Positions 41,435 to 49,971 of a stretch of DNA of 64,000 bases are shown here, one piece after another (positions within the stretch are counted from its first letter, which is position 1; each line of letters opens with the position of its first letter). The position numbers were made by a program, and so were the translations under genes. The stretch is taken from positions 496,001-560,000 of the forward strand of contig NC_015510.1 in the NCBI RefSeq assembly GCF_000212735.1, given 5' to 3'. The notes under the pieces are model-generated. The model saw nothing but the letters and a program-made list of their open reading frames with translations, ran no database searches and was not told where the DNA came from. The stretch is from Haliscomenobacter hydrossis DSM 1100 (GTDB lineage Bacteria; Bacteroidota; Bacteroidia; Chitinophagales; Saprospiraceae).

Positions 41435-42625
41435 ATGCGCTCCCGCTTTTATTTATTGGGTTTTGTCTTGTTGCTAGCCCAGGTTGGCGTTGCACAAACT
41501 GCAAGGTTGTTAGGTAAAATTGTGGATGAAACGACCAATGAACCGCTTGCCTTCGCCAGCATTTATTACAACAATACGACCATTGGTACTCAAAGCGACA
41601 TCAATGGAAAATTCAGCATTCCCTACAAGGGGTTGAATGTAGAAATGGTTGTTTCCTATGTAGGCTACGAAACCATAAATTTCCCCATTGGTGAGCGATA
41701 TGATGGCAAGATTATGGTATTTAAAATGCGGCACCTGGCACGCAGTATGCAGGAATTTGAGGTTAGTTCCAAACGGGGAAAATCCTGGTACAACAACTTT
41801 GAACTCTTCAAAAAAAAGGCCATCGGAGTTGGTTTGTTCGCCAACAATTGCAAAATCCTGAATCCGGAGGCACTACAATTTTCTTACGATACCGCCACCC
41901 TGACCATGCGCGCCAGCGCCGATGAGATGCTCAAAATTGAGCACCAAGCATTTGGGTTTCTGATCAATTATTCATTATCCCAATTTGAATACAATATTCT
42001 TACTCGGGTGTTCATCATCAAAGGATTTCCTTTTTTTGAAAAAATGACAGGAAGCCCAGCCCAGGAACGGCGTTGGCGAAACAATCAAAAACTGGCTTAT
42101 GAAGGCTCTATGCTTCATTTTGTTCATTCCATCCATAATCGTTCTTTAAAACAAGAGGGTTTTGAATTGAACTGGGTCGAACGAAAGCCCAATCCAGCGT
42201 TTGTGGAAGACCCCAAAATCAAAAAAGCGGTTAATGCGTTAAAAAGGCAAACCTTGTATGAGGCCAGTCAACCAACTAATACGCATCAACAAACGATTAG
42301 TCGGGCTGATCAAGACAGGTTCGTAGAATTTGTAGATACCAGTTCCGTGACTTATGAAGATTTTTTGGTCGAGGAGGATTCAACGATGTATTTACAATTC
42401 CGCAATTATTTGCAGGTGAAATATATAATGTCTGGTCATACTTGGGTGTCTAACCAGTCTGGACCAAAATCCTCACTGGTTTATTTGAGTAAAGAGCGCG
42501 TGGCTTTGGATCCTTCAGGGCGCGTTCTGGAACCCGACATGATGATGCTGGAGGGTTATTGGGCCACCCAATTATTGGGAGATTTGCTGCCCTTTGACTA
42601 TTTGCCACAAAAAGAAAAAGATTGA
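41435..42625 (+). CDS. CarboxypepD_reg-like domain outer-surface protein
   Basis: 396 residues. Signal peptide ends VGVAQ. Residues about 24-108 are a CarboxypepD_reg-like (DUF4480-type) beta domain: LLGKIVDETTNEPLAFASIYYNNTTIGTQSDINGKF and VVSYVGYETINFPIG. The remaining 280 residues resemble the barrel-less DUF5686-like tail often seen in Bacteroidota, with no catalytic motif visible. Probably exported to the periplasm or surface. No TonB plug is present, so it is not itself a receptor. Function unknown. Confidence 0.75.
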   Translation: MRSRFYLLGFVLLLAQVGVAQTARLLGKIVDETTNEPLAFASIYYNNTTIGTQSDINGKFSIPYKGLNVEMVVSYVGYETINFPIGERYDGKIMVFKMRHLARSMQEFEVSSKRGKSWYNNFELFKKKAIGVGLFANNCKILNPEALQFSYDTATLTMRASADEMLKIEHQAFGFLINYSLSQFEYNILTRVFIIKGFPFFEKMTGSPAQERRWRNNQKLAYEGSMLHFVHSIHNRSLKQEGFELNWVERKPNPAFVEDPKIKKAVNALKRQTLYEASQPTNTHQQTISRADQDRFVEFVDTSSVTYEDFLVEEDSTMYLQFRNYLQVKYIMSGHTWVSNQSGPKSSLVYLSKERVALDPSGRVLEPDMMMLEGYWATQLLGDLLPFDYLPQKEKD

Positions 42626-42629
42626 TTTG

Positions 42630-42659
42630 TTGCACGATTCCAGCCAATTCCTACTTTTG
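42630..42659 (+). promoter_or_regulatory. Promoter of the heptose-epimerase gene
   Basis: TTG (42630-42632), 19 bp, TACTTTTG (42652-42659), 48 bp before the ATG. Confidence 0.65.
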
Positions 42660-42707
42660 CTTCGTAAAACCACCCTGGAACTAAGAGATGTCTAAGAACT
42701 TTCAACC

Positions 42708-43682
42708 ATGATCATCGTAACTGGAGCAGCAGGATTTATTGGTAGTGCCATGGTGCGGCAACTCAACGACGCCGGACACCTGAATCTCGTCGTGGTAGAT
42801 GAATTCAGCCGAGCAGATAAGAACCGCAACCTGCTGAACAAAGCGTGCATCCAAAAACTCGACCGCGCTGATTTATTTGCCTGGCTGGATCGCATGCACG
42901 CCAGTGTAGACTTCATCTTCCATTTAGGCGCCCGCACTGACACCACTGAGCAAGACACTGAAATATTCGATCGCCTGAATTTACATTACACCCAAAAACT
43001 CTGGGCACAATGTACCCAATACAACATTCCGCTGGTATACGCTTCCAGTGCGGCCACTTATGGATTGGGGGAATTGGGCTACGAAGACAACCACAACATC
43101 GTTACCCAGTTGAAGCCGCTCAATCCTTACGGTCGTTCCAAAAACGACTTCGACATCTGGGCGCTACAGCAGGAAAAAACGCCGCCATTTTGGGCGGGGC
43201 TCAAGTTTTTTAACGTGTATGGGCCCAATGAATACCACAAGGGTCGGATGGCTTCGGTGATTTGGCATACCTATCGTCAGATCAAAGAATCGGGCAAAAT
43301 GAAGTTGTTCCGCTCGCACCGCCCGGATTTTCAGGACGGTCAACAGAGCCGCGATTTCATCTACGTCAAAGACGTCCTGAAGGTGATGTATTTTCTGTAC
43401 AAGCACCAAAAAGACAGCGGTTTGTACAATCTTGGCACGGGTCAGGCACGCAGTTTCTTCGATTTGGCCAGCAATACTTTCCGTGCCATGGGCCAGGAAC
43501 CAAATATTTCTTTTGTGGACACGCCGGAAGACATCCGCGATACCTACCAGTATTTTACCGAAGCCAATATGGCCAAGTTGCGGAGTATAGGGTATGCAGA
43601 GCCTTTCTACTCGCTGGAAGCGGGCATTGAAGATTATGTCAAAGGGTATTTGTTGGAAGGCTTGGGGCCGAAGGTGTTTTAG
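42708..43682 (+). CDS. hldD: ADP-L-glycero-D-manno-heptose 6-epimerase
   Basis: 324 residues. NADP-binding GAAGFIGS at about 6-13, catalytic YGRSK (about 140) and the family-diagnostic block RSHRPDFQDGQQSRDFIYVKDV. It converts ADP-D-glycero- to ADP-L-glycero-D-manno-heptose for the inner core of lipopolysaccharide. Neighbours are not LPS genes. Eight bp separate its stop from the convergent trehalase gene. Confidence 0.93.
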   Translation: MIIVTGAAGFIGSAMVRQLNDAGHLNLVVVDEFSRADKNRNLLNKACIQKLDRADLFAWLDRMHASVDFIFHLGARTDTTEQDTEIFDRLNLHYTQKLWAQCTQYNIPLVYASSAATYGLGELGYEDNHNIVTQLKPLNPYGRSKNDFDIWALQQEKTPPFWAGLKFFNVYGPNEYHKGRMASVIWHTYRQIKESGKMKLFRSHRPDFQDGQQSRDFIYVKDVLKVMYFLYKHQKDSGLYNLGTGQARSFFDLASNTFRAMGQEPNISFVDTPEDIRDTYQYFTEANMAKLRSIGYAEPFYSLEAGIEDYVKGYLLEGLGPKVF

Positions 43683-43690
43683 AGCATGTT

Positions 43691-45304
43691 TTAATTTTTG
43701 AGTGGCTTCTCCCCCAACAAGCCCCGCAGCACCCCATTCGTCCAGCCGAAGCCGTCCTGTACGGGGTATTCACCGCCACCTGCCGTCAGTGAAATGTCTT
43801 CCACGTTGTACTTCTCCACCATTTTGCCAGTGGCCTTATATGTTTTGACGTTCAGTTTTATCCAGCGCGATTTGATGTCGTCGGCCAGTTTGTGTTGGTC
43901 GTAATTGCGCAAGCCCTGGATGCTGATCCACTGCAAAGGTGCCCAGCCGTTGGGCGCATCCCACTGCTGGCCGTTCCGATTAGAGGTACACACCAGACCG
44001 CCGGGGCGCAAGAAGTTTTTTTCCAATACCACGGCTGCACTAGCTGCTTGGGCAGTAGAAGCCAGTTTGTAAAACAGGGGAAACATCCCCGCCAGCGACA
44101 ATACCCCTGTCGGCGTTCCTTTCACCCAATCATGATCCACAAAGAAGCCAGCTTTGGCGTCCCAACAATATTTCTGAATGGCCTTGTTGCGCGCGGCAGC
44201 CAGCGCCTCGTATTCCTGGGCTTTAGACTGGTCTTTTTTGCCCCGATACCCCTTGGCGATGGTCAATTCCAGGTTGTACAATAGTGCGTTGAGGTCAACC
44301 GGAATGATGGAAGTGGTACGAATGGAGTACAATTTTGTGGGTTCGCTCAACCAACGGCTGCTGAAATCCCAACCCGATTCGCAAGCGGAACGCAGGTCGC
44401 GGTACAATTCGCCGGGCGGGCGTTTGCTTGTTTTGGACAATTCCACATCGGCAGCGTACATCTCCGCCCGGGGTGCAGCGGAATTGTCGTAATACCGATT
44501 GAGGATACTGCCATCGGGCATGCGTACGACGTGCAATTCCGCCGCGTTCTCCATGCTGAGTTTGCTCTGGTCTTTCATCCAAAACTGGTATTCTTTCTCC
44601 AGTTGAGGCAGGTATTTGACATAAATGTCATCGCCCTTTTCTTCGGCTAAAATGCTCACCATGCCTGCAAAAAATGGCGGTTGGGAACGCGACAGGAAGT
44701 ACGTGCGGTTGCCGTTGGGGATAAAACCAATGGTATCGATCAGGTAAGCAAAATTGTCGATCATGTTGTTGATCAAATCCGCGCGACCATCTTTTTGCAG
44801 GCCCAACATGGTAAAGTAGCTGTCCCAATAATACACCTCGCCAAAACGCCCACCGGGCACTACATAGGGATTGGGTAGTGGGATCAGGGTTCCACGTTGC
44901 CTGGAATCCGGCTTACGCGTGAGCACATCCCACAGCGCCTGAATGTGTTTTTCAGGCGCCTGACTGGTGTCCGATTTGAAACCGCTCGAATATTTATGGG
45001 GCATCTCAAAATTGTCGAGCACAAATTGTTTGAGGTCAAAATTGGGCGCTTTGCGTAAGCGCACATATTCCGTCATGATGCTGTCTACACTACCTTTGGG
45101 GCTACAATCGGGAAAGGTTTTTCCATCGGGGAAAATTTTTCCCATTTGCACCTCGACAAAAAGTTGTCCCAAGCGCTGGGCTGGATCATAAAGCAAGGGC
45201 TCAGCGGAGTTTGCAGCAGTAGCCGTATCTCCTTGAGGTGCCGATTGCCGACAAGCTGTGGTCAATAATATCAGCGCTAGAGGCATGATGATGCTAAATT
45301 TCAT
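43691..45304 (-). CDS. GH37 trehalase, lipoprotein
   Basis: 537 residues. Lipobox TTAC at about residue 18. Both trehalase signatures are present: PGGRFGEVYYWDSYF (about 150) and QWDAPNGWAPLQ (about 460). The acid is in ESGWDFSSRW and the base in GGGEYPVQDGFGWTNGV. It hydrolyses alpha,alpha-trehalose to glucose, in the periplasm or at the surface. The upstream region contains a long hairpin (45321-45370) and a promoter at 45441 that is identical to one before the response-regulator gene. Confidence 0.95.
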   Translation of the reverse strand: MKFSIIMPLALILLTTACRQSAPQGDTATAANSAEPLLYDPAQRLGQLFVEVQMGKIFPDGKTFPDCSPKGSVDSIMTEYVRLRKAPNFDLKQFVLDNFEMPHKYSSGFKSDTSQAPEKHIQALWDVLTRKPDSRQRGTLIPLPNPYVVPGGRFGEVYYWDSYFTMLGLQKDGRADLINNMIDNFAYLIDTIGFIPNGNRTYFLSRSQPPFFAGMVSILAEEKGDDIYVKYLPQLEKEYQFWMKDQSKLSMENAAELHVVRMPDGSILNRYYDNSAAPRAEMYAADVELSKTSKRPPGELYRDLRSACESGWDFSSRWLSEPTKLYSIRTTSIIPVDLNALLYNLELTIAKGYRGKKDQSKAQEYEALAAARNKAIQKYCWDAKAGFFVDHDWVKGTPTGVLSLAGMFPLFYKLASTAQAASAAVVLEKNFLRPGGLVCTSNRNGQQWDAPNGWAPLQWISIQGLRNYDQHKLADDIKSRWIKLNVKTYKATGKMVEKYNVEDISLTAGGGEYPVQDGFGWTNGVLRGLLGEKPLKN

Positions 45305-45320
45305 GCAGTAATGAATTGAA

Positions 45321-45370
45321 TAAGCTGCTAACTAACTACCATTCTGAGGTGGTGGTTAGTTAGCAGCTTA
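45321..45370 (-). promoter_or_regulatory. 21-bp-stem hairpin in the trehalase leader
   Basis: TAAGCTGCTAACTAACTACC pairs with its complement at 45350-45370 with one mismatch. It lies between the promoter at 45441 and the start codon at 45304, ending 16 bp before the ATG, so it may control translation or terminate early. Confidence 0.55.
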
Positions 45371-45440
45371 ATGGACATTTGCGATCCGATGAGGTACTTA
45401 TCCCACAACATAAGTCCTGAGATCGGAATGTTAAATAATT

Positions 45441-45476
45441 GGGCAAAATAGGTAAATTGAAGGGTAACTACAAAAA
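45441..45476 (-). promoter_or_regulatory. Trehalase promoter, copy of a repeated 36-bp module
   Basis: Minus strand: TTTTTTG (45471-45477), 20 bp, TATTTTG (45444-45450). The 36-bp stretch is identical to 49881-49916 upstream of the response regulator. Confidence 0.65.
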
Positions 45477-45563
45477 AGCAAAGATTTTTGTTGGCCAAGC
45501 CTGGCTTTGTGAACAATTTTAAAATTGTATCAACAGGGCACCTGCAATAGGCTTAAGTCTAAT

Positions 45564-45591
45564 AAAAAGGGGACCAAAAAAATTAGTCCCC
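45564..45591 (-). terminator. Rho-independent terminator of the SulP operon
   Basis: On the minus strand GGGGAC, an A/T loop and GTCCCC, then TTTTTATT. It follows the SulP gene and precedes the trehalase promoter. Confidence 0.75.
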
Positions 45592-45635
45592 TGCCGAGAT
45601 ATTTCTCTCGATAAAACTGCGATAGAATGTGCCTT

Positions 45636-45796
45636 AGAGCTTGTTTAAGTTTTTGGGCGGAAGCGAAAACGAGGCCATTTTTGCCTAAATGAGGCACGAA
45701 AAGCGGAGTGTAGCAGCGCTACATGAGCATTTTTGGAACGAAATTTAGACAAAAATGGGCCGTTTGCAGCCCGAACAAAAAACTTAAACAAGCTCT
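45636..45796. repeat. 160-bp palindromic element, copy C (inverted orientation)
   Basis: Ends AGAGCTTGTTTAAGTTTTT and complement; core in reverse orientation relative to A and B (CACGAAAAGCGGAGTGTAGC and AGCGCTACATGAGCATTTTT). Its right end touches the SulP stop codon. Confidence 0.85.
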
Positions 45797-47199
45797 TAAT
45801 TGGTTTGAACCTTGGTTGCACGCTGTGCTCTGCGGTATACATTTTTCACAACAAAATAGATGATCAAGGCCGATAATACCCCAGTCAGAAAGTCAGTCAT
45901 TGGAACCATTACAGCCGTATAGACCATCATTGAAAATTCAAATTTACCCAACTGCTTGATCTCTTTGATTTCCGAAACCTTGATCATATTGCTGGCCACC
46001 CAAATTAGAATACCTCCGATACAAGCCATTGGAATGAGTTCCAGATACTGAGCCAGATAGTATGCCATGAGTAGTTTAAGTACGGCTTTGAAGTATCCGG
46101 CCAAAGGCGTTACTGCTCCGGCTTTGATGCTCGTTGCCGTTCTGGCCAGTGCTCCTGTACATGGAAAGCCCTGAACCAATGGGGTGAAAATTTGCACCAT
46201 CCCCTGTCCAAAAAATTCTTTATCGGGGTTAAATGGTGTTCTGTCGTTTTTTGCCAATTTATCGGCCATAGAAGAACACAAAATACTTTCTACCCCGGAA
46301 ACAAATACAATCGCCCCAACAAAGTAAAGTATATCAAAAACCAACCCGGTACTAAATGCGGGTAACGATGGTGCCGTGAATACAAAAAAGTTATTGGGAA
46401 TCGAGCCATAAACATCTTTGACCAAAATGATGCCTTTATCCGCCAAAACAGTTGCCGATAAAAGCGTAGCCAAGCCCATCGCGATAATTGGGCCGGGTAT
46501 GAATATAGAGATGCGCAATAGGCCCTTGGTTACACCAAAAGTGAGTAAACCCAGAAAAATTGACCAGATGTTGAGCTTATCAAGATTGCCCATTGCCGTG
46601 TAAAGGTTGTGCATCAATCCCCCCTTGATCTCTTCATCCTGGCCCATTAAGTCGGAGAATGATTCAATTCCGAGCACGTCTTCCATATTGGTAAGCGCAA
46701 TGGCCACTGCGATCCCAATCGTGAATCCGACAATGATCGAGCTGGGTACCAGTTTGGCATATTTGCCAATACCAAAAATTCCCATAATGATGAGGATGAT
46801 CCCAGCGAGAATTGAAACCAGTACCAAGAAGCCGTGGGCAGCCTCAAATTCGCCTCCACTAGCGGGGCCGTATTTGAAAAACAATGCCGCAATAACCGGG
46901 ATAAATGCCGCGGTAGGGCCGTAAACCTGGTACTTTGAGCCGCCAAAGGTTCGCCCGATCACACAAGCCAATGCACCCGCGATAATCCCGTTTTCAGGAC
47001 GCATGCCCATCGCCATCGCAAAACCCATCGCCATGGGAATCGCGGTCATTGCTACAATGAGGCCCGCACTGAAATCACGGTAAACGATCTGGACCCAATT
47101 CTCCTTGGTAAGGTCTTCCCAACGAGAATCGAAAAAAGTAAAAAACAACCTCAGCCGCTTGGCTGGAGTATTTGGAAATGACGCCTTTTTCATATACAT
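45796..47199 (-). CDS. SulP-family anion transporter lacking a STAS domain
   Basis: 467 residues, with 11 or more membrane helices. SulP marks: RDFSAGLIVAMTAIPMAMGFAMAMGMRPENGIIAGALACVIGRTFGGSKYQVYGPTAAF near the start and DREFFGQG-like KEFFGQGMVQIF, GFPCTGALARTATSIKAG later. It stops after the last helix (FLTGVLSALIIYFVVKNVYRR) and lacks the C-terminal STAS domain of sulfate permeases. Likely an Na+- or H+-coupled importer of bicarbonate or sulfate. Its ATG overlaps the stop of the UspA-like gene by one base (TAATG), so translation is coupled. Confidence 0.9.
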   Translation of the reverse strand: MYMKKASFPNTPAKRLRLFFTFFDSRWEDLTKENWVQIVYRDFSAGLIVAMTAIPMAMGFAMAMGMRPENGIIAGALACVIGRTFGGSKYQVYGPTAAFIPVIAALFFKYGPASGGEFEAAHGFLVLVSILAGIILIIMGIFGIGKYAKLVPSSIIVGFTIGIAVAIALTNMEDVLGIESFSDLMGQDEEIKGGLMHNLYTAMGNLDKLNIWSIFLGLLTFGVTKGLLRISIFIPGPIIAMGLATLLSATVLADKGIILVKDVYGSIPNNFFVFTAPSLPAFSTGLVFDILYFVGAIVFVSGVESILCSSMADKLAKNDRTPFNPDKEFFGQGMVQIFTPLVQGFPCTGALARTATSIKAGAVTPLAGYFKAVLKLLMAYYLAQYLELIPMACIGGILIWVASNMIKVSEIKEIKQLGKFEFSMMVYTAVMVPMTDFLTGVLSALIIYFVVKNVYRRAQRATKVQTN

Positions 47200-47687
47200 T
47201 AGTTATTGAATATTAAATGTAACTGATTGTTTTCAAGGCATAAGCCCTGATGTTCCCATTCCAACTCATGGATGGGTAGTTTGCTTTTTTTGATGATTGG
47301 AATTGGATTGAACCCTCTCGAAAGCAGATTGAACTGGTAGGCGCTGGGAATATAGATTTCATCAATCCCATTTGCGTCGGTGAAGTGTTGAAAAGCATGG
47401 TGATTGTAGCCATGGAATAGCACTAGCGAAATCTCCATGATCCTGTTTTCAAACCTGTTTTTCAGGATGGACAACGCTTCGTCGAATTCATTACTTTTTA
47501 AAGCATTGATCCTTTTTTCAGGAGAATAAAAGAGCAACTCAGCAATCGAATCTTCCAGGAATTCAGCATACATCAGCACCACTTTAAGTGGAAGCCCATG
47601 CTGATTTTTTTCGAGTGCAAGTCGTAATGTGTTGAGCGATGCAACACAAAAATCGGTTGGTACGAGTATCGTCTTTTGCATACACAA
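47199..47687 (-). CDS. UspA-like universal stress protein
   Basis: 162 residues. The opening KTILVPTDFCVASLNTLRLALE and the later strand LKVVLMYAEFLEDS fit the Usp fold; IDEIYIPSAYQFNLLSRGF is near where family members carry a GxxG ATP loop, but that glycine motif is absent. Such proteins regulate transporters or sense stress. Its stop overlaps the SulP start, and the two-component genes lie 74 bp upstream on the same strand, suggesting it modulates the SulP transporter. Family assignment is moderate. Confidence 0.65.
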   Translation of the reverse strand: MCMQKTILVPTDFCVASLNTLRLALEKNQHGLPLKVVLMYAEFLEDSIAELLFYSPEKRINALKSNEFDEALSILKNRFENRIMEISLVLFHGYNHHAFQHFTDANGIDEIYIPSAYQFNLLSRGFNPIPIIKKSKLPIHELEWEHQGLCLENNQLHLIFNN

Positions 47688-47761
47688 GTCTGTTTAAGAA
47701 ATTGCATTGCAAAAATCTACCCGCAGGATTAAGGAGAGCTAAGAACGAGATTAGAACGAGA

Positions 47762-49144
47762 TTAGAATTTCAGAATAAGTGCAATTGGAATTTTGATTTG
47801 TACAGTAGTACCGACGTTTACTTCCGAACTCAGCGTAAGTTGACCCTCGTGCAGCTTGATGATGTTTCGGGCCAAGGGCAGGCCAATTCCATATCCTTCA
47901 AACAAATGGGTATTGGATGCTCTAAAAAATGGATCGTAGATGTAAGGCATTTCTTCTGCTGGAATACCGACACCTTCATCTTTAATGACAATGATGACCT
48001 GATTGTCGCTTGAGGCGAGATAAACTATTACGGGCTTATTGTGGGAATACTTGCATGCATTGTTCAGAATATTGGCTAAAGCAAGCTGTAACAATTGGCG
48101 GTTCCCTTTTATTTTTAAACGTTTGTGATCCTCTGGTAAAAGGTTCAAATCCAGTATGATATGATTCTGGGGGTTCAATCGATCAATCAAACTTTTCACT
48201 TCCCAAATGATTTCATCCGTGCGCAACACCTCAAAAACGATTTTTTTCCCTTTGTAACCTGTTTGTGCCAAAAACAACAATGACTTGGTGATTTGATCCA
48301 ATCGCTCGGCCTGTTGCAGAATGTTTTGCATGGCCAACTGATAATCTTCAATCGTTCTTTCCTTGATGAGGGCAACGTCTGCTTCACCAATAATTGACGT
48401 CAAAGGAGTACTCAATTCATGCGAAGCATTGCTGATAAAATTCTTCTGGGTCTCAAACGCGGTTTCAATACGATTGAGCAAGTCATTGAAAGTAGCGGTC
48501 AGTTCGCTGATCTCATTGTTGTTGGTATCTTTTTCTTCCAGCCGGAGGTGAATATTTTCCGTACTGATTTGCTTTACCTTATCCGTAATCTGTTTGATGG
48601 GGTCGAAAATATGTTTTGAAAAATAAATAGACAAATAAATGGTAATCAACACAATCAAAAACATACCGCCGAAAAGTATATTCCTCAATACCCGGAGGTG
48701 ATGAGACACATAGTAGTTCTCTGCTGTTACGACGACCAAATAAAGCTTATTGTTTTGGTTGTATTTAATCCCGGCGTAAAAGGTATTACCATCATTACTT
48801 GTTGTTTTGCCTTCCTTGAGTACGGATTTCAAAAAATACAGCGGCAATTGGTATTTTTCAGCTGCCTGGGATAGTGTGGAATTGGCATTGATTTCAAAAA
48901 CGTATTCTCGTTCTTGTTCCAGTTTTTCGAAATATTGTTCTCGAATGGTTTTAAAGGCTTCCGCATTCAATGCGTCCTGCTCAAGATTATATTTAGCTGT
49001 AATTATAGCTCTTGTTTCCAGTCTTTTATAAAAATCAACAAAAGAGTACTTATTTAGAAAATAATAGATTCCTAAACCGAAAATCAGTACAAGAATCAAG
49101 TTGCAAATAAACAATACTAAAGCAATTTTAGACTGTGTTTTCAT
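47762..49144 (-). CDS. Sensor histidine kinase
   Basis: 460 residues. First helix about 7-30, periplasmic sensor about 31-165, second helix about 168-190, HAMP about 190-245 (SKHIFDPIKQITDKVKQISTENIHLRL), HisKA with phospho-His in SNASHELSTPL (about 241), HATPase with NNACKYSHNK, DEGVGIPAEE and GYGIGLPLA. A complete classic kinase of the inner membrane. It overlaps the response regulator by 4 bp (ATGA), and a UspA-like/SulP pair follows, the likely regulated genes. Confidence 0.95.
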   Translation of the reverse strand: MKTQSKIALVLFICNLILVLIFGLGIYYFLNKYSFVDFYKRLETRAIITAKYNLEQDALNAEAFKTIREQYFEKLEQEREYVFEINANSTLSQAAEKYQLPLYFLKSVLKEGKTTSNDGNTFYAGIKYNQNNKLYLVVVTAENYYVSHHLRVLRNILFGGMFLIVLITIYLSIYFSKHIFDPIKQITDKVKQISTENIHLRLEEKDTNNNEISELTATFNDLLNRIETAFETQKNFISNASHELSTPLTSIIGEADVALIKERTIEDYQLAMQNILQQAERLDQITKSLLFLAQTGYKGKKIVFEVLRTDEIIWEVKSLIDRLNPQNHIILDLNLLPEDHKRLKIKGNRQLLQLALANILNNACKYSHNKPVIVYLASSDNQVIIVIKDEGVGIPAEEMPYIYDPFFRASNTHLFEGYGIGLPLARNIIKLHEGQLTLSSEVNVGTTVQIKIPIALILKF

Positions 49145-49830
49145 ATTTCTTTAAGTACGTAGCCCATTCCTACTACGGTATGAATGAGTTTATTGTTCGC
49201 ATCCGTATCCATTTTTTTTCGCAAATAATTGATGTACACATCTACAACATTGGTTTCCATATTGAAATTAATATCCCATGCACTCTCCAATAAATCTACG
49301 CGTGAAAGCACCCTCCCCTTATTTTTGATCAGCACCAATAATAACCGGTATTCCGTGGCAGTTAGCGAAATGAAGCTAGCATTTCGTTCCACGGTTTTTG
49401 CATCATCATCCACTTTCAGATCGGCAATGGTGTAGATGGTATGCGGTTGTTGATGGCTATCATTAGACTTTCCTCGACGTATCAATGCTTTTATTCTGGC
49501 ATTTAGCTCAATGAATTTAAAAGGTTTTACGAGGTAATCGTCGGCCCCCATATCCAATCCCAGTGCAACATTTTCTGAGGCACCCAATGCGGTTAGAAAA
49601 AGTATCGGGGTTTGAATGTTACCAAAACGTATCTCTTTACATACTTCCAAACCGTTTTTATCCGGCAACATGATATCTAGTATAATCAGGTCAAATGGGG
49701 CTTCTAAAGCCATTTTAACCCCTGTAGAACCATCAAATGCAACCGAAACTTCATAGTTTTCATCAGCTAGCCCTTTTTTAATGAAGTTTACTACACTCAC
49801 TTCATCATCAACCAATAAGATCTTTTTCAT
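49141..49830 (-). CDS. OmpR-family response regulator
   Basis: 229 residues. Receiver with acidic pair VDDE (about 8-10), phospho-Asp52 in LDIMLPDKNG, Thr in FLTALG and Lys in DYLVKPFKF. The C-terminal winged helix has RNASFISLTATEYRLLLVLIKNKGRVLSRVDLLESAW and VDVYINYLRKKMD. It is the partner of the kinase it overlaps (ATGA). Promoter copy at 49881-49916. Confidence 0.96.
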   Translation of the reverse strand: MKKILLVDDEVSVVNFIKKGLADENYEVSVAFDGSTGVKMALEAPFDLIILDIMLPDKNGLEVCKEIRFGNIQTPILFLTALGASENVALGLDMGADDYLVKPFKFIELNARIKALIRRGKSNDSHQQPHTIYTIADLKVDDDAKTVERNASFISLTATEYRLLLVLIKNKGRVLSRVDLLESAWDINFNMETNVVDVYINYLRKKMDTDANNKLIHTVVGMGYVLKEI

Positions 49831-49880
49831 GAAAAAAATTTATGGCCATTCAATGCTTCGAATCATCTCCAGCCGTAGGC

Positions 49881-49916
49881 GGGCAAAATAGGTAAATTGA
49901 AGGGTAACTACAAAAA
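49881..49916 (-). promoter_or_regulatory. Response-regulator promoter, second copy of the 36-bp module
   Basis: Minus strand: TTTTTG (49911-49916), 20 bp, TATTTTG (49884-49890), about 50 bp before the ATG at 49830. Confidence 0.65.
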
Positions 49917-49963
49917 GCGCTTGTTTAAATTTTTCGCCTAAGCCAAAAAAATAAACAAGCGCT
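49916..49963. repeat. 48-bp core-less derivative of the palindromic element, copy D
   Basis: AGCGCTTGTTTAAATTTTTC and the matching complement ending AAACAAGCGCT are joined with only a short middle. Same ends as copies B and C, with the 120-bp core missing. Confidence 0.75.
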
Positions 49964-49971
49964 TTAATGGT

